DNA of 64,000 nt from Pedobacter xixiisoli (GTDB lineage: Bacteria > Bacteroidota > Bacteroidia > Sphingobacteriales > Sphingobacteriaceae). Location: positions 186,001-250,000 of the forward strand of contig NZ_OCMT01000003.1 of assembly GCF_900215335.1 (NCBI RefSeq), written 5' to 3'. Below, in pieces: positions 37,201 to 45,921 of this stretch. Below the pieces are notes generated by a model. It saw only the letters and a list, made by a program, of their open reading frames with translations. It searched no databases and was not told the origin of the DNA. The translations under genes and the position numbers were made by a program. Position 1 is the stretch's first letter, and each line of letters opens with the position of its first letter.

Positions 37201-37954
37201 CGAGAAACGTACAAATGAGCTCTTTTCAGCCCTGATACTTCAGGTTGGAAAAGAGACCACGGAGCTGGTTTCTAAGGAACATATAATTAGTAAGGTGATT
37301 TCAGATATCAACCGCGATTTTATGGAACGTAATTTTGCAGGAGTAATCAGGGAAATAGAGCTTAGGATGTCGCAAAGCATGAGTAAACTGGTTGTCTTGC
37401 TCCAGGAAATCAGGATTTTCAATGATGAATATGCGGCCAGTTTGGGAGGTGCAAATCTTTTCAGTAATAGCGATTCTGCCCAGAACAATAAAAAGGCGGT
37501 AAGTTACCTTAAAAGCTTTGCAGCAGAGATTACCGCCTCGAAGCAGAGCAAGGTGACCCTTTCGGATACTTTTGAGCTACAGTTTAAGATTGTAGAAAAT
37601 GATAATGATAGCGGCTGGGTAGAAAAATTGACCAATGTCGGCTCAGAGGGTACAGACGTGTTGGTGAAGGCGATGATCAATATTATGCTGCTAAACGTGT
37701 TTAAGGAAAATGCTTCTAGAAAATTCAAGGATTTCAGGCTTCATTGCATGATGGATGAGATAGGGAAACTGCATCCAAATAATGTAAGAGGCATCCTTAA
37801 ATTTGCAAACGACCGTAATATCGTATTGATAAATAGCTCTCCAACTTCATACAATGCGGTTGATTATAAGCACACTTATCTGCTCAATAAAGATAGCAGG
37901 CATGCTACGGTTATAAAGAGGTTAATTACCAATAATGTAGACAATGGAAATTAG
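34280..37954 (+). CDS. jetC: Wadjet protein JetC (SMC-like ATPase)
   Basis: 1224 residues. The N-terminal head has Walker A GTQGVGKST (30-38). About 800 residues of coiled coil follow, rich in Lys, Glu and Gln with a hinge-like break near the middle. The C-terminal head has a signature-like VGSEGTDVLVKAM and Walker B LHCMMDEIGKL, then the INSSPTS sensor stretch. This is the MukB/JetC plan. It overlaps jetB and jetD (by 11 bp). The protein should extrude DNA loops so that JetD can cut small circular plasmids. Confidence 0.88.
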   Translation: MRYLNKIVFINSANIAYAEIGIAGNVHFIGTQGVGKSTCLRAILFFYNADKLRLGIEKGKRSFDDYYLPHGNSFIVYEVVTETGAYCVLAYKSQGRAAFRFIDGAYDRNNFIGQDNKAMVWDKVRNTFSGVAAYSRKVERYEEYRDILYGNNRGLQPQFKKYALIESKSYQNLPRTIQNVFLNSKLEAEFIKQTIIMSLNEEDVSIDLDQYALHLKNFEQQLADIGKWTEKNKSGEIVVRLLAANISSLHKTVGFLSNEKQQLLQTLISSHAALEQAHPGLVKRLDQQREKKVLAVKKVEEADDKFGEKKGKIVKEINLMDARLSDARRKSEDYQRINITGIIERVAKRSSWENKKANIQAERDTLSFLYQEITNKYAALLLQLRNQLDQFINEKNSEGNDRKSASYRTKDDVRRLYEKIASDIELEHADIKVNAQMLVNEKKDAIYGLELKKKEAELKRWFELEISTENRLIADADQKLLAIKTEKTSSKSLIESLQKSWSLDEKSLDVDFLSQRNRFDEQIAKANTKIEEYKTLIASSRNSLYEWLHENKPGWEDNIGKVINQQSVLFKSGLSPKHVSVDANLFYGIELDLSSLESDVKSIADYEQEIKQLGEQIIAHQTSIASLAEQQVAENEKLKRKYQPQIKTQKDLNARREYDEIKLNERREKSILDRDDWRRKSETEQKAELANIKAEILQAGEEKLLVDEHVQTIEKNIKKQLDDKRRERDQKLSAEDRELSQVLEAIKVAVDAEKIRVEIRKKQISGQEKEDLEKEGADVKRITEIEVELVEINKELDYIDSNRDRVAEYNKDKRELFDHVDDFKSTKKLAEGKLSLEQERHENAKLKLQEGVNALNLLISAMEVELREMTEDLEDFENFSKTDVYLMLSADTPILGKQTEISLRLTRLIASIYEKVNESSLRMNELRGNVNKFLSNFSAGNIFGFETSLADELDYLRFAENLSEFLEENKIDEYEKRTNELFSALILQVGKETTELVSKEHIISKVISDINRDFMERNFAGVIREIELRMSQSMSKLVVLLQEIRIFNDEYAASLGGANLFSNSDSAQNNKKAVSYLKSFAAEITASKQSKVTLSDTFELQFKIVENDNDSGWVEKLTNVGSEGTDVLVKAMINIMLLNVFKENASRKFKDFRLHCMMDEIGKLHPNNVRGILKFANDRNIVLINSSPTSYNAVDYKHTYLLNKDSRHATVIKRLITNNVDNGN

Positions 37955-38804
37955 TGGCGCATTAGCAGATAAATTATTGAGATTAGCTAAGGGAGAACGC
38001 CTGCCGGCCAGTACGCTTCGTTCTGGAATAATTTCTGAACTTATAGCGGAAGGCATTATCCTGGAGCAGAGAAAAGGACGTGCTAAGAGCCTGCTCTATG
38101 TTGCAGACGCTGCGGCGCTAACCGCGTTCTTGCGCAACCATTACGCAATAGAGGATCTCAGTGCTTATGCCGCAGTTTTTAGAAAAGAAGAATTATCCAG
38201 AGCAGAGCTTACCCGGAGTGCATCGGATTCAAAGCTGAGGGCGGTTAGAACGTTCAAGGGTTTTTTGGTGAATAGCTATATGCCAATTGCAGCTTTGCTG
38301 GATGGAAAGAAAATCACAATCCACCCCCAGGCAGGAACGTTCCAGTTTATCCACAGCTATGAAAATTTCATTCCAGATGCTGGTGTAGTGATCGTTAATG
38401 TTGAGAATGCCGAAAACTTTAGCTGCATATCTCTACAAAAATCGCTGTTTGAAGGAATGTCTCCACTCTTTGTAAGCCGATATCCGCAAAATCAAAGTAA
38501 GGATTTGCTGAAATGGCTTCAGGGTATCCCCAACGATTATCTGCATTATGGGGATTTTGATTTTGCTGGCGTGAATATTTACCTAAATGAATATAAGCGG
38601 ACGCTCGGTAGCCGGGCTAAGTTTTTTATACCAGATAATCTTGAATCACTTATTTTAAGTTATGGCAGCAGAAAACTCTATGACAGGCAAAAACCCAGTT
38701 TTGACATCAGCGAGATAGAGGAGGCTGGCATTATAGAGCTCATTAGGCTTATGCATATCTATAAAAAAGCCTTGGAGCAAGAAGCACTAATTGCACTGTT
38801 TTGA
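37944..38804 (+). CDS. jetD: Wadjet protein JetD (TOPRIM nuclease)
   Basis: 286 residues. The C-terminal half is a TOPRIM-type domain: VVIVNVENAENF carries the conserved Glu, and YLHYGDFDFAGVNIYLNEY has the DxD motif of topoisomerase VI/Spo11-like enzymes (DUF2220 kind). The N-terminal part (residues 1-100) is a winged-helix DNA-binding region. It is the last gene of the run, overlapping jetC by 11 bp. It is shorter than many JetD proteins (about 350-400 residues), but the active-site motifs are kept. Confidence 0.85.
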   Translation: MEISGALADKLLRLAKGERLPASTLRSGIISELIAEGIILEQRKGRAKSLLYVADAAALTAFLRNHYAIEDLSAYAAVFRKEELSRAELTRSASDSKLRAVRTFKGFLVNSYMPIAALLDGKKITIHPQAGTFQFIHSYENFIPDAGVVIVNVENAENFSCISLQKSLFEGMSPLFVSRYPQNQSKDLLKWLQGIPNDYLHYGDFDFAGVNIYLNEYKRTLGSRAKFFIPDNLESLILSYGSRKLYDRQKPSFDISEIEEAGIIELIRLMHIYKKALEQEALIALF

Positions 38805-39106
38805 TTAATTTAATTGAATCGAAAGGAAAGAGTGATTTTGAATACAATCAGTGGAATCGTTCACTGAGCATGTTACAAACAAAGCCATTAAAGCGCAGTG
38901 CAAATTTTGAGGAGCTATCGTTATATGATGTATGGCGGAAACCAATATCTATTATTACTACCGCTCTTGCGGCAAAGGCCTATCAAAAAGATCCAATATT
39001 GTTACTGCACTACTATACATCCTTGACGGGATGTCTTCATTAATTGAACTTCGGGATTACATAACGTAATGATTAAATGAGTTGGAAATCCTGTGAACGA
39101 TGTTGA
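38805..39106. other. Gap after jetD with no accepted gene
   Basis: A TTG-started 80-codon frame overlapping the jetD stop (38801-39043) is the only candidate. Its composition is protein-like (FEELSLYDVWRKPIS) but it has no ATG before codon 20 and no recognised family, and it ends abruptly. It could be a remnant of a truncated gene. Confidence 0.35.
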
Positions 39107-39376
39107 AAGTTTGCAGATAAATGGCCAGAAGTTCCAGTTAAGGAAGATAACTTTTACGCCTAGTTTACCAAAGCAAAAGAATATTTTTCTGTGATGAAAA
39201 ATGGTGACTTGTCAGAAATTGCGCGGGTACTTAAAGCAGTTGTTGGCACTAAGGTGGTTAATGAAGCCATGCAATCAACAGGTGTTAATCGTCTATTTTC
39301 TGAAAATAATATACCCAAGAATTTCGACAGCGCTATGTTACAGTTTCCCACCGCCAATAACTTTTATGGCTTTTAA
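39107..39376 (+). pseudogene. Decayed gene fragment with an in-frame TAG
   Basis: One frame reads KFADKWPEVPVKEDNFYA, then TAG at 39161-39163, then FTKAKEYFSVMKNGDLSEIA and on through a normal-looking protein to the stop at 39374-39376. An upstream TGA at 39104 bounds it. The parts on both sides of the TAG look like one protein, so this is a remnant of a longer gene broken by a nonsense change. Family unknown. It fits decay at the island edge near the integrase. Translation of the rest from the internal ATG (39194) would give about 60 residues. Confidence 0.5.
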
Positions 39377-39658
39377 ACTGACTTATATAACAGAAATGCA
39401 AGGTTATTATAGCAAAATAAAGACCACCACACAATTTTGACGAATAATACCATATCTAAAGGCTACTACATTTATGTTGTGGCTAATACAAATGTACTGA
39501 GGCCTTTCGATGTTTATTGACAAGTTTGTTAATACAGGTTAATTAGCAAGTCGGTTAAACGGGCGTAGAGGCGGAATATACGTGTCTCGGAGACTAGGTG
39601 TCGGAGGCCTTAATCAAAAGGAATATTCATCATTTCGCGGCAATCATTGAATAGAATG

Positions 39659-39800
39659 CTCTATTATTAAATTTTGATCAAGATGTTCAATGAGTTAAAT
39701 AGTTTTTAGTCGTATAACTGTCTGTTTTGCAACTTTTTGTCTCGTGAAGGAGCATGAGTTCACGAATTACTCACTAGAAACATGGAAATTTTGGATTGTC
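39659..39800. repeat. Degenerate repeat, left copy (beside integrase 3' end)
   Basis: The gap 39377-39890 has no gene. Within it, CTATTATT, ATCAAGATGTTC (39677-39688), GTTTTTAGT and an ACGAATTACTCACT block recur, partly reordered, at 41153-41275 on the other side of the integrase gene. Similarity is partial. These may be integrase arm-binding sites. Confidence 0.4.
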
Positions 39801-39890
39801 TGAAAAACAAAAACCTTGTTTTCTTTTTTAAAAAAAAGGATTTTGTATATTTTGGTACCCTAAGTACCGATCCGGAGTAGGGCTGAAGCA

Positions 39891-41105
39891 CTATCGCAAT
39901 TTTTCCTCTAGTTCAGCCATATCACTGCCAACTTTAGCATCTAGCACCTTCGCATAATGTTGTGTAGTTTTCAGATCCCTATGTCCCAGCATCTTCGATA
40001 CAGTCTCAATGGGTACATTATTGCTCAGTGTTACAGTTGTCGCAAAAGTGTGTCTAGCAATGTGAAATGTAAGTTTTTTCTTGATGCCACAGTGATCTGC
40101 AATCTCCTTTAAATAACTATTCATTTTCTGGTTGCTCAATACAGGAAGAACCATGCCTTTCAACCTGCAGCTTGGGTGATCCTCATACTTATCCATCAAT
40201 TTTTTTGGTATAGCTAATAGCGGTACCTTGGATGCAATTTCATTCTTTTCCCGATTGGTAAAAATCCAAAGCTTGCCATCGTTGCCTATTTTGACTTCCG
40301 AGCGTGTCAGCTTCTTCACATCTGCATAGGATAGGCCCGTGTAACAACTGAACAGAAAGATATCCTTTACCCGATCCAGTCTTTCAATCCCGAATTCTTT
40401 ATCCGCAATTCCAGACAATTCATCCTTTGACAGAAACTCTTTGTCCTTGGCCTTCGCTTTATTCTTGTAGAAAACGAAAGGATTGTATTCTATCCAGCGA
40501 TGAGCAAGAGACAAATTGACAATCTTTCTGAAATGCTTCATGTACTTTGCTACAGATACATCACTGATTTCTTTTTCCGTCCTCAAATAGAATTCATAAC
40601 CAGTAATGAACGCGTGATCAATCTTTCTAATGTCGACGTCACTGGTCTTGTAATCCTTTTCCAGATAAGCGGTCAAATGTATAACTGAAGATTTGTAGCC
40701 CTTTAGTGTGTTAGCCTTAAAACCTTTTCCAATAGATGCTTCCATTTTTTTGTTGTGGTCAGCAAATATCTGCATCAGAGATTTTGGCTTTTCCTCCTTT
40801 CCCAAATACATATTCATGATGGTATCAGCAGTAATTTGCATGTCCATCTTTTTAAGATTGGTGTGTACCTGTTCTACTTTCCTATTGATGGCATCTAAAT
40901 AACTGTTCAGCGTTCTTGCAGATTCAGAAGTTCCCTTGACCCGGTTGGCGCTTGAAATCCAATCTTTCGGGTCACACATCCTTCCAACTGATGCCTCTTT
41001 TGTAATACTGTTATTAACTGTAATACGCATATAGACAAACTTTGGTCCGTTGATGTAGTTCTTTGGTTTCTTTAGGAAAAAATGAAGAGAATAATTTTGA
41101 CTCAT
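39891..41105 (-). CDS. int: Tyrosine recombinase / integrase (CTnDOT-like)
   Basis: 404 residues. An N-terminal arm-binding part (PKNYINGPKFVYMRITV) is followed by a SAM-like core-binding domain and a catalytic domain. Catalytic motifs: box I CYTGLSYADV with Ser where most integrases have Arg, as in the IntDOT group; then HIARHTFAT and LGHRDLKTTQHYAKV with the Tyr nucleophile. It lies next to a tRNA-Glu 3' end, the standard place for such an enzyme. A -7 box at 41127-41134 gives a short leader. It is expected to integrate and excise the element to its left. Confidence 0.93.
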   Translation of the reverse strand: MSQNYSLHFFLKKPKNYINGPKFVYMRITVNNSITKEASVGRMCDPKDWISSANRVKGTSESARTLNSYLDAINRKVEQVHTNLKKMDMQITADTIMNMYLGKEEKPKSLMQIFADHNKKMEASIGKGFKANTLKGYKSSVIHLTAYLEKDYKTSDVDIRKIDHAFITGYEFYLRTEKEISDVSVAKYMKHFRKIVNLSLAHRWIEYNPFVFYKNKAKAKDKEFLSKDELSGIADKEFGIERLDRVKDIFLFSCYTGLSYADVKKLTRSEVKIGNDGKLWIFTNREKNEIASKVPLLAIPKKLMDKYEDHPSCRLKGMVLPVLSNQKMNSYLKEIADHCGIKKKLTFHIARHTFATTVTLSNNVPIETVSKMLGHRDLKTTQHYAKVLDAKVGSDMAELEEKLR

Positions 41106-41126
41106 AATCTAGTCTTTAAGGTGAAA

Positions 41127-41134
41127 CAAAACTA
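41127..41134 (-). promoter_or_regulatory. Promoter -7 box of the integrase
   Basis: CAAAACTA on the plus strand reads TAGTTTTG on the minus strand, matching TAnnTTTG, with a CAA (TTG reversed) at 41155-41157 giving 20 bp spacing. The predicted start is about 15 bp before the ATG at 41105. Confidence 0.55.
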
Positions 41135-41152
41135 GCAATGCGGTCAAACGTA

Positions 41153-41275
41153 ATCAAGATGTTCTATTATTGGACTTCTTGTTAACCAGCGAATTAGGTC
41201 GTTTTTAGTGAGTCTGTTTTTGTTGAAGTAGACTCACTGAATAACTCACTCATATTATGAGAATTCGTGGATATT
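41153..41275. repeat. Degenerate repeat, right copy (beside integrase 5' end)
   Basis: Shares ATCAAGATGTTC (41153-41164), CTATTATT, GTTTTTAGT, and a GACTCACTGAATAACTCACT block with 39659-39800. ACTCACT occurs twice here. Candidate integrase binding sites in the attachment region. Confidence 0.4.
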
Positions 41276-41295
41276 TTGTACTGCACATAAAGTAA

Positions 41296-41328
41296 AAAAG
41301 GCTGTAAATCTTAAATTTACAGCCTTTT
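41296..41328 (-). terminator. Terminator of the tRNA operon
   Basis: Perfect hairpin AAAAGGCTGTAAAT / ATTTACAGCCTTTT with a five-base loop and a T run on the minus strand. It begins 24 bp after the tRNA-Glu 3' end. Confidence 0.85.
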
Positions 41329-41351
41329 AAACGTTTTGATATTAAAATGTG

Positions 41352-41423
41352 TAGCCCGTAGGGGAATCGAACCCCTGTTTCCAGAATGAAAATCTGGCGT
41401 CCTCACCCCTAGACGAACGGGCC
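41352..41423 (-). tRNA. tRNA-Glu (anticodon TTC)
   Basis: Reading the minus strand gives an acceptor GGCCCGT pairing with ACGGGCT (one G-U), a TCTAGGGGTGAGGA D-arm, anticodon stem CCAGATTTTCATTCTGG with TTC, and T-arm CAGGGGTTCGATTCCCCT. After discriminator A the DNA reads CAC, so CCA is not encoded, unlike the neighbouring tRNA. The 3' end faces the integrase and is the likely attachment site. Confidence 0.93.
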
Positions 41424-41457
41424 ATTAAATCAAGAAGTGTCATTTCAACTTCTTATT

Positions 41458-41533
<76 letters not shown>

Positions 41534-41866
41534 CTCTATACAATTCGTTTTTTCTTTCGTTAAATCCTTAACACTTGTTCCGAATTGGAATGCAAAGATA
41601 GGAACGTTTTTTGGTAATGCAAATATTTTTGAAAAAAAAGTTGAAATAAGTTTCGGAAACCTCCAAAAACAGGTGCAGGGTCATTTTTTATGATGAAATT
41701 TAGATATATCGGCTGCGTTTTATGATAACTTATTGTCGATGGAATGTGTTTTCAATAGAAAATGATAACTCAAAATTCGCCTCGAAATAAAAAGCAATCC
41801 GTATAACTGCCATAAGTAGCATTTTGCGTATTATTGCAGATTATTTAATACCCTTATCAAAATATC
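41534..41866. other. Non-coding gap upstream of era
   Basis: About 330 bp between the tRNA genes and era. AT-rich, no accepted gene, no full TAnnTTTG box or hairpin noticed. It must contain the tRNA promoter (minus) and the era promoter (plus). Confidence 0.5.
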
Positions 41867-42757
41867 ATGGCACACAAGGCAGGTTTCGTAAGCATCATCG
41901 GTAAACCAAACGTAGGTAAATCTACTTTGATGAACGCATTAGTGGGAGAGAAGCTATCTATCATTACTCCAAAAGCGCAAACTACCCGTCACCGTATATT
42001 GGGTATTGTAAACGAAGAAGACTTTCAGGTTGTTTTTTCTGATACTCCTGGTATTATTAAACCGCTTTATGGTTTGCAAGATTCGATGATGTCTGCGGTA
42101 AGTGGTGCACTAAGCGATGCTGATTTAATTTTATTCGTAACAGATATACATGAGAAGCATGATGAAAATGATGTTTTGAAAAAAATCACGAATACAACGA
42201 TCCCTTTGGTGGTATTGCTCAATAAAATTGATAATGCTACACAAGAACAGGTTGATGAAAAGTTTGCTTACTGGCAAGAAAAATTGAACCCAAAGCATAT
42301 CTATGCAATTTCGGCATTGCACAAGTATAATCTAGATGGTATTTTACCGATGATTTTGGAGAATATCCCAGAACATCCAGCGTATTATGATAAAGAAGAA
42401 TTAACCGACCGCAGTCAACGTTTCTTCGTTTCAGAGATTATCCGTGAAAAGATTTTCTTTAACTATAAAAAGGAAATTCCGTACAGCACCGAGGTGATTG
42501 TTACTTCATTTAAAGAAGAGGAAACCAAAAGTGGGCCGATGATTCGCATTACCTCTGAAATTATAGTAGAAAGAGATTCTCAAAAAAATATTCTAATCGG
42601 AACAGGTGGTGCCATGCTTAAAAAAGTTGGCATGGAAGCTAGAAAAGACATCGAGAAGTTTTTAGACAGTAAAGTGTTTTTAGAAACTTTTGTGAAGGTT
42701 ATTCCAGACTGGAGAAGTAAAAAGAATTACCTGAAAAATTTCGGCTACGACAACTAA
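41867..42757 (+). CDS. era: GTPase Era
   Basis: 296 residues, usual length. G1 GKPNVGKST (near residue 12), G2 region TTRHRILG, G3 DTPGI, G4 NKID, then a KH domain at the C-terminus (GTGGAMLKKVGMEARKDIE). Era binds the 3' end of 16S rRNA and helps 30S assembly at the membrane. The next gene, der, is another ribosome-assembly GTPase on the same strand, with its own promoter region between them. Confidence 0.96.
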   Translation: MAHKAGFVSIIGKPNVGKSTLMNALVGEKLSIITPKAQTTRHRILGIVNEEDFQVVFSDTPGIIKPLYGLQDSMMSAVSGALSDADLILFVTDIHEKHDENDVLKKITNTTIPLVVLLNKIDNATQEQVDEKFAYWQEKLNPKHIYAISALHKYNLDGILPMILENIPEHPAYYDKEELTDRSQRFFVSEIIREKIFFNYKKEIPYSTEVIVTSFKEEETKSGPMIRITSEIIVERDSQKNILIGTGGAMLKKVGMEARKDIEKFLDSKVFLETFVKVIPDWRSKKNYLKNFGYDN

Positions 42758-42837
42758 ATTAGCTGATTAGCAAATTTGATGGGAGGGTTACTGGTTTCTG
42801 TGGTTCTGCAGATGCTATTCGCTTTGTTCCTTATTCC

Positions 42838-42899
42838 TTGCGTTTTAATCAAAAAATAAGCGTACTTTTGCAAGTTCAAACCCTAAATAAGGGTTTTGA
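42838..42899 (+). promoter_or_regulatory. Promoter and leader of der
   Basis: TTG at 42838-42840 and -7 box TACTTTTG at 42863-42870, separated by 22 bp. It is followed by a hairpin AAACCCT-aaat-AGGGTTT (about 42879-42896) near the transcript start, then about 75 bp of leader to the ATG at 42976. Confidence 0.6.
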
Positions 42900-42975
42900 T
42901 ATATAGACGGTTTTACTTTTTTCGGCTTATGGTCATCAAATCTAAAATCGTAAATCCAAAATCGTAAATAAAGAA

Positions 42976-44277
42976 ATGAGTAATATCATCGCCATTGTAG
43001 GCCGACCAAACGTAGGCAAATCAACCCTTTTTAACAGATTAACAGAAAGTCGTAAGGCTATTGTTGATGATTTTAGTGGTGTGACCCGCGACAGACATTA
43101 TGGTAAGGCCGAATGGACCAACAGAGAATTTACTGTAATTGATACAGGTGGTTATGTAGCAAATTCTGAGGATTTATTTGAAGTGGCTATCCGCGAACAG
43201 GTGGTCATTGCTATCGAAGAAGCTACAGTAATCATTTTTATGGTTGATGTAACTACAGGTATTACCGATTTGGATGATGACATTGCTGATTTATTACGCA
43301 AGGGTAAAAAGCCTGTTTTTGTGGTAGTAAACAAAGTAGATAACACGGCTTTAGAAAATGAATCTTCTGTTTTTTATAGCTTTGGCTTAGGCGAAATCCA
43401 TACCATCTCTTCAATGACTGGTTCTGGAACTGGAGATTTGTTAGACGAAGTAATCAAGCATTTCGAAGATATTCCGGAAGAGGAAAATGCTCTGCCGAAA
43501 ATTACCATTGTGGGTAGACCAAACGTGGGTAAATCATCTTTAATTAATGCCCTAATTGGTAAAGACAGGAATATAGTAACGCCAATTGCAGGTACTACTA
43601 GAGATTCTATCCATATCCATTACAACCAGTTCGGTCACGAATTTATGTTTATTGATACTGCAGGTTTGCGTAAAAAAACCAAGGTAAAAGAAAACATCGA
43701 GTTTTACTCGGTAATGCGTACCATTAAGGCTTTAGAAGATTCTGATGTAGTGATGTTGATGCTAGATGCTCAGGAAGGTATCGAATCGCAGGATATCAAT
43801 ATTTTTCACTTAGCAGAGAAGAACAAAAAAGGGATTGTGATTTTGGTGAATAAATGGGATTTAATTGAGAAAAACAATAAAACCATTAAAGAATTTGAGG
43901 AGCAGATTAAGCACAAATTGCAACCATTTACGGATGTGCCAATTATTTTTATCTCGGTTTTAAATAAGCAAAGGATTTTCCAATCTATCGAGAAAGCGCT
44001 TGAAGTACAGAAAAACCGTAGCAAGAAAATTCCTACTTCTAAACTGAACGATGTGTTATTGCCAATTATCGAGGCCTACCCGCCGCCAGCATTAAAAGGA
44101 AAATACATTAAGATTAAGTATATCACTCAAATCAATGGTGTAGCGCCAATGTTTGCGTTTTTCTGTAACCTACCTCAGTACATTAAAGATCCTTACAAAC
44201 GTTTCTTAGAGAATAAACTTCGTGAAAACTTCGATTTTTCTGGAGTGCCAATTCAAATATTCTTCAGACAGAAATAA
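42976..44277 (+). CDS. der: GTPase Der (EngA)
   Basis: 433 residues. Two GTPase domains in tandem, each with its own motif set: [19 protein letters not shown] and NKVD in the first; [20 protein letters not shown] and NKWD in the second. A KH-like C-terminal domain follows. Der acts in 50S subunit assembly. The length and domain order are standard for the family. Confidence 0.97.
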   Translation: MSNIIAIVGRPNVGKSTLFNRLTESRKAIVDDFSGVTRDRHYGKAEWTNREFTVIDTGGYVANSEDLFEVAIREQVVIAIEEATVIIFMVDVTTGITDLDDDIADLLRKGKKPVFVVVNKVDNTALENESSVFYSFGLGEIHTISSMTGSGTGDLLDEVIKHFEDIPEEENALPKITIVGRPNVGKSSLINALIGKDRNIVTPIAGTTRDSIHIHYNQFGHEFMFIDTAGLRKKTKVKENIEFYSVMRTIKALEDSDVVMLMLDAQEGIESQDINIFHLAEKNKKGIVILVNKWDLIEKNNKTIKEFEEQIKHKLQPFTDVPIIFISVLNKQRIFQSIEKALEVQKNRSKKIPTSKLNDVLLPIIEAYPPPALKGKYIKIKYITQINGVAPMFAFFCNLPQYIKDPYKRFLENKLRENFDFSGVPIQIFFRQK

Positions 44278-44570
44278 GCATAACACCTTCTCTCCATCTT
44301 AGGGAGAGATCCCGATTTATCAGGAGAGAGGGTTTTAAAAATACAATTTCATTAATTCCTATACATCCCGTCTTTGCGAGGAGGTACGACGAAGCAATCT
44401 CATTTGATCGGGATTTGAAATCAACATAAATACATTTGGGCAACATCAGTCCTGCTGTACGCTGTAATCTTTTTGTTGACCACTTCTGTCATCCAGAGCC
44501 TGTCGAAGGATATTTCATAGGAAACAGATGCTTCGATAAACTCAGCATGATAGGTTATTTAAGGGAAGCC

Positions 44571-45080
44571 AACAAAAAGTATTTCCGCTGCCATCAGGTT
44601 TATTTTACAAAAGTCTTTGCTACTATAAACTAATCAGTTAAAGAAGCCGAAGGTTTCGAATTATTATAGCAAGCATATGTTTTCTATGTTCGACCCCTAC
44701 AGGGTCGCATAATAGCCTGTAATCCGCTATGGACATTTGACCACGATGTGGTCTTTTTAGTGGATGCCGACTTTGAACGTGATGAGGAGCTTTTGTGTGC
44801 ATGTACAAATCGAAACTTCGTAAGTTTTCAAAACTTACGAAGTTTAACAAAGAAGGACAAAAAAGTATTTCCGCTGCCATCAGGTTTATTTTACAAAAGT
44901 CTTTGCTACTATAAACTAATCAGTTAAAGAAGGCTAAGGTTTCGAATCATTAAGCAAGCATATGTTTTCTGTGTTCGACCCCTACAGGGTCGCATAATAA
45001 CCTATAATTTGCTATAGACATTTGACCACGATGTGGTCTTTACGGTGGGTACCGACTTTGAACGCAATGAGGGGCTTTAG
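44571..45080. repeat. Duplicated ~220-bp intergenic repeat with hairpins
   Basis: The gene-free stretch 44278-45343 holds two imperfect copies, 44571-44794 and 44857-45080, 286 bp apart. Both begin AAAAAGTATTTCCGCTGCC and contain CGACCCCTACAGGGTCG and GACCACGATGTGGTC, small hairpins. Between them is a palindrome AAACTTCGTAAGTTTT-c-AAAACTTACGAAGTTT (44813-44845) with 16-bp arms. Nearby 44490-44555 has pieces like CTGTCGAAGGAT and CTTCGATAAACTCAGCATGA, similar to short repeats elsewhere in the window (57827). No gene is accepted here. Confidence 0.75.
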
Positions 45081-45343
45081 TTACACAAGCCTACATTAAA
45101 TAGTCCTTATTGTAGCGGCATCTTCAAACGAGCGCTAGCGAGATTGAAATATAGCGAAAAGAAGGACTTGCATCAATAAAACTACTGTAACTGCGCTTCA
45201 AAAAATATTTGAATTGATATCACCGCTTTGCGGTTTTTGAAACCTATAATAATTGCAGTCTTTCGGACTTGATGTTGATTTAAAAACCCATAATAATAGC
45301 AATCTTCAGAGTTTTGTTGATAAACAATTCTTAATTTTACGCT

Positions 45344-45862
45344 ATGCAAAGTTCTATTCAGGTGGTTAACAGTACGCCAAATGATATCGATACCATTTTC
45401 GATTTTTATGATTTGGCCATCGAACATCAAAAAAAAGTTTCACCGAAACAATGGCAAGGTTTTGATAGAAAATTGGTAAAAGAGGAAATTGCTGAAAATA
45501 GACAGTACAAAATCTTGGTTGACGGCAAAGTTGCGGCAATATTTGCAGTAACTTATAGCGACCCTCATATTTGGTTAGGCAAAGATGACGAAGCTGCGGT
45601 TTACATTCATCGTATCGTCACCCACCCCGAATATCGCGGTTACGGTTTTGTGAAAGTAATTATCGATTGGGCGAGGGCATATAGTAAAACAACGCCATTA
45701 GATTACATTCGCATGGATACTTGGGCAGATAACGAGCGTTTGTTGAAGTATTACACTGGTTGTGGCTTTAATCATGTTGGAGAGATTAAAATAGCTCCAA
45801 ACAGTGGCTTACCTAAACACTATGAAGGCATTACTTTGAACTTGTTTGAAATTGAACTGTAG
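45344..45862 (+). CDS. GNAT-family N-acetyltransferase
   Basis: 172 residues. The acetyl-CoA site is seen in RIVTHPEYRGYGFVKVIIDWA, then a DTWADNERLLKYYTGCGF segment that is the usual last strands of the GNAT fold. The substrate cannot be told. It stands between the repeat region and rsgA (convergent). Confidence 0.85.
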   Translation: MQSSIQVVNSTPNDIDTIFDFYDLAIEHQKKVSPKQWQGFDRKLVKEEIAENRQYKILVDGKVAAIFAVTYSDPHIWLGKDDEAAVYIHRIVTHPEYRGYGFVKVIIDWARAYSKTTPLDYIRMDTWADNERLLKYYTGCGFNHVGEIKIAPNSGLPKHYEGITLNLFEIEL

Positions 45863-45921
45863 ATTGGCTAACTGTTTGGATTGCTTAATCGGTTAACTGA
45901 AAACTGCTAACTGAAAACTGA

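Noticed and set aside
38801..39043. 80-codon frame after jetD
   Set aside because: TTG start inside the jetD stop, no family, ends abruptly; perhaps a remnant, kept only as part of the gap.
45182..45430. 82-codon minus-strand frame
   Set aside because: It overlaps the start of the GNAT gene and the repeat region, with no domain; a shadow frame.
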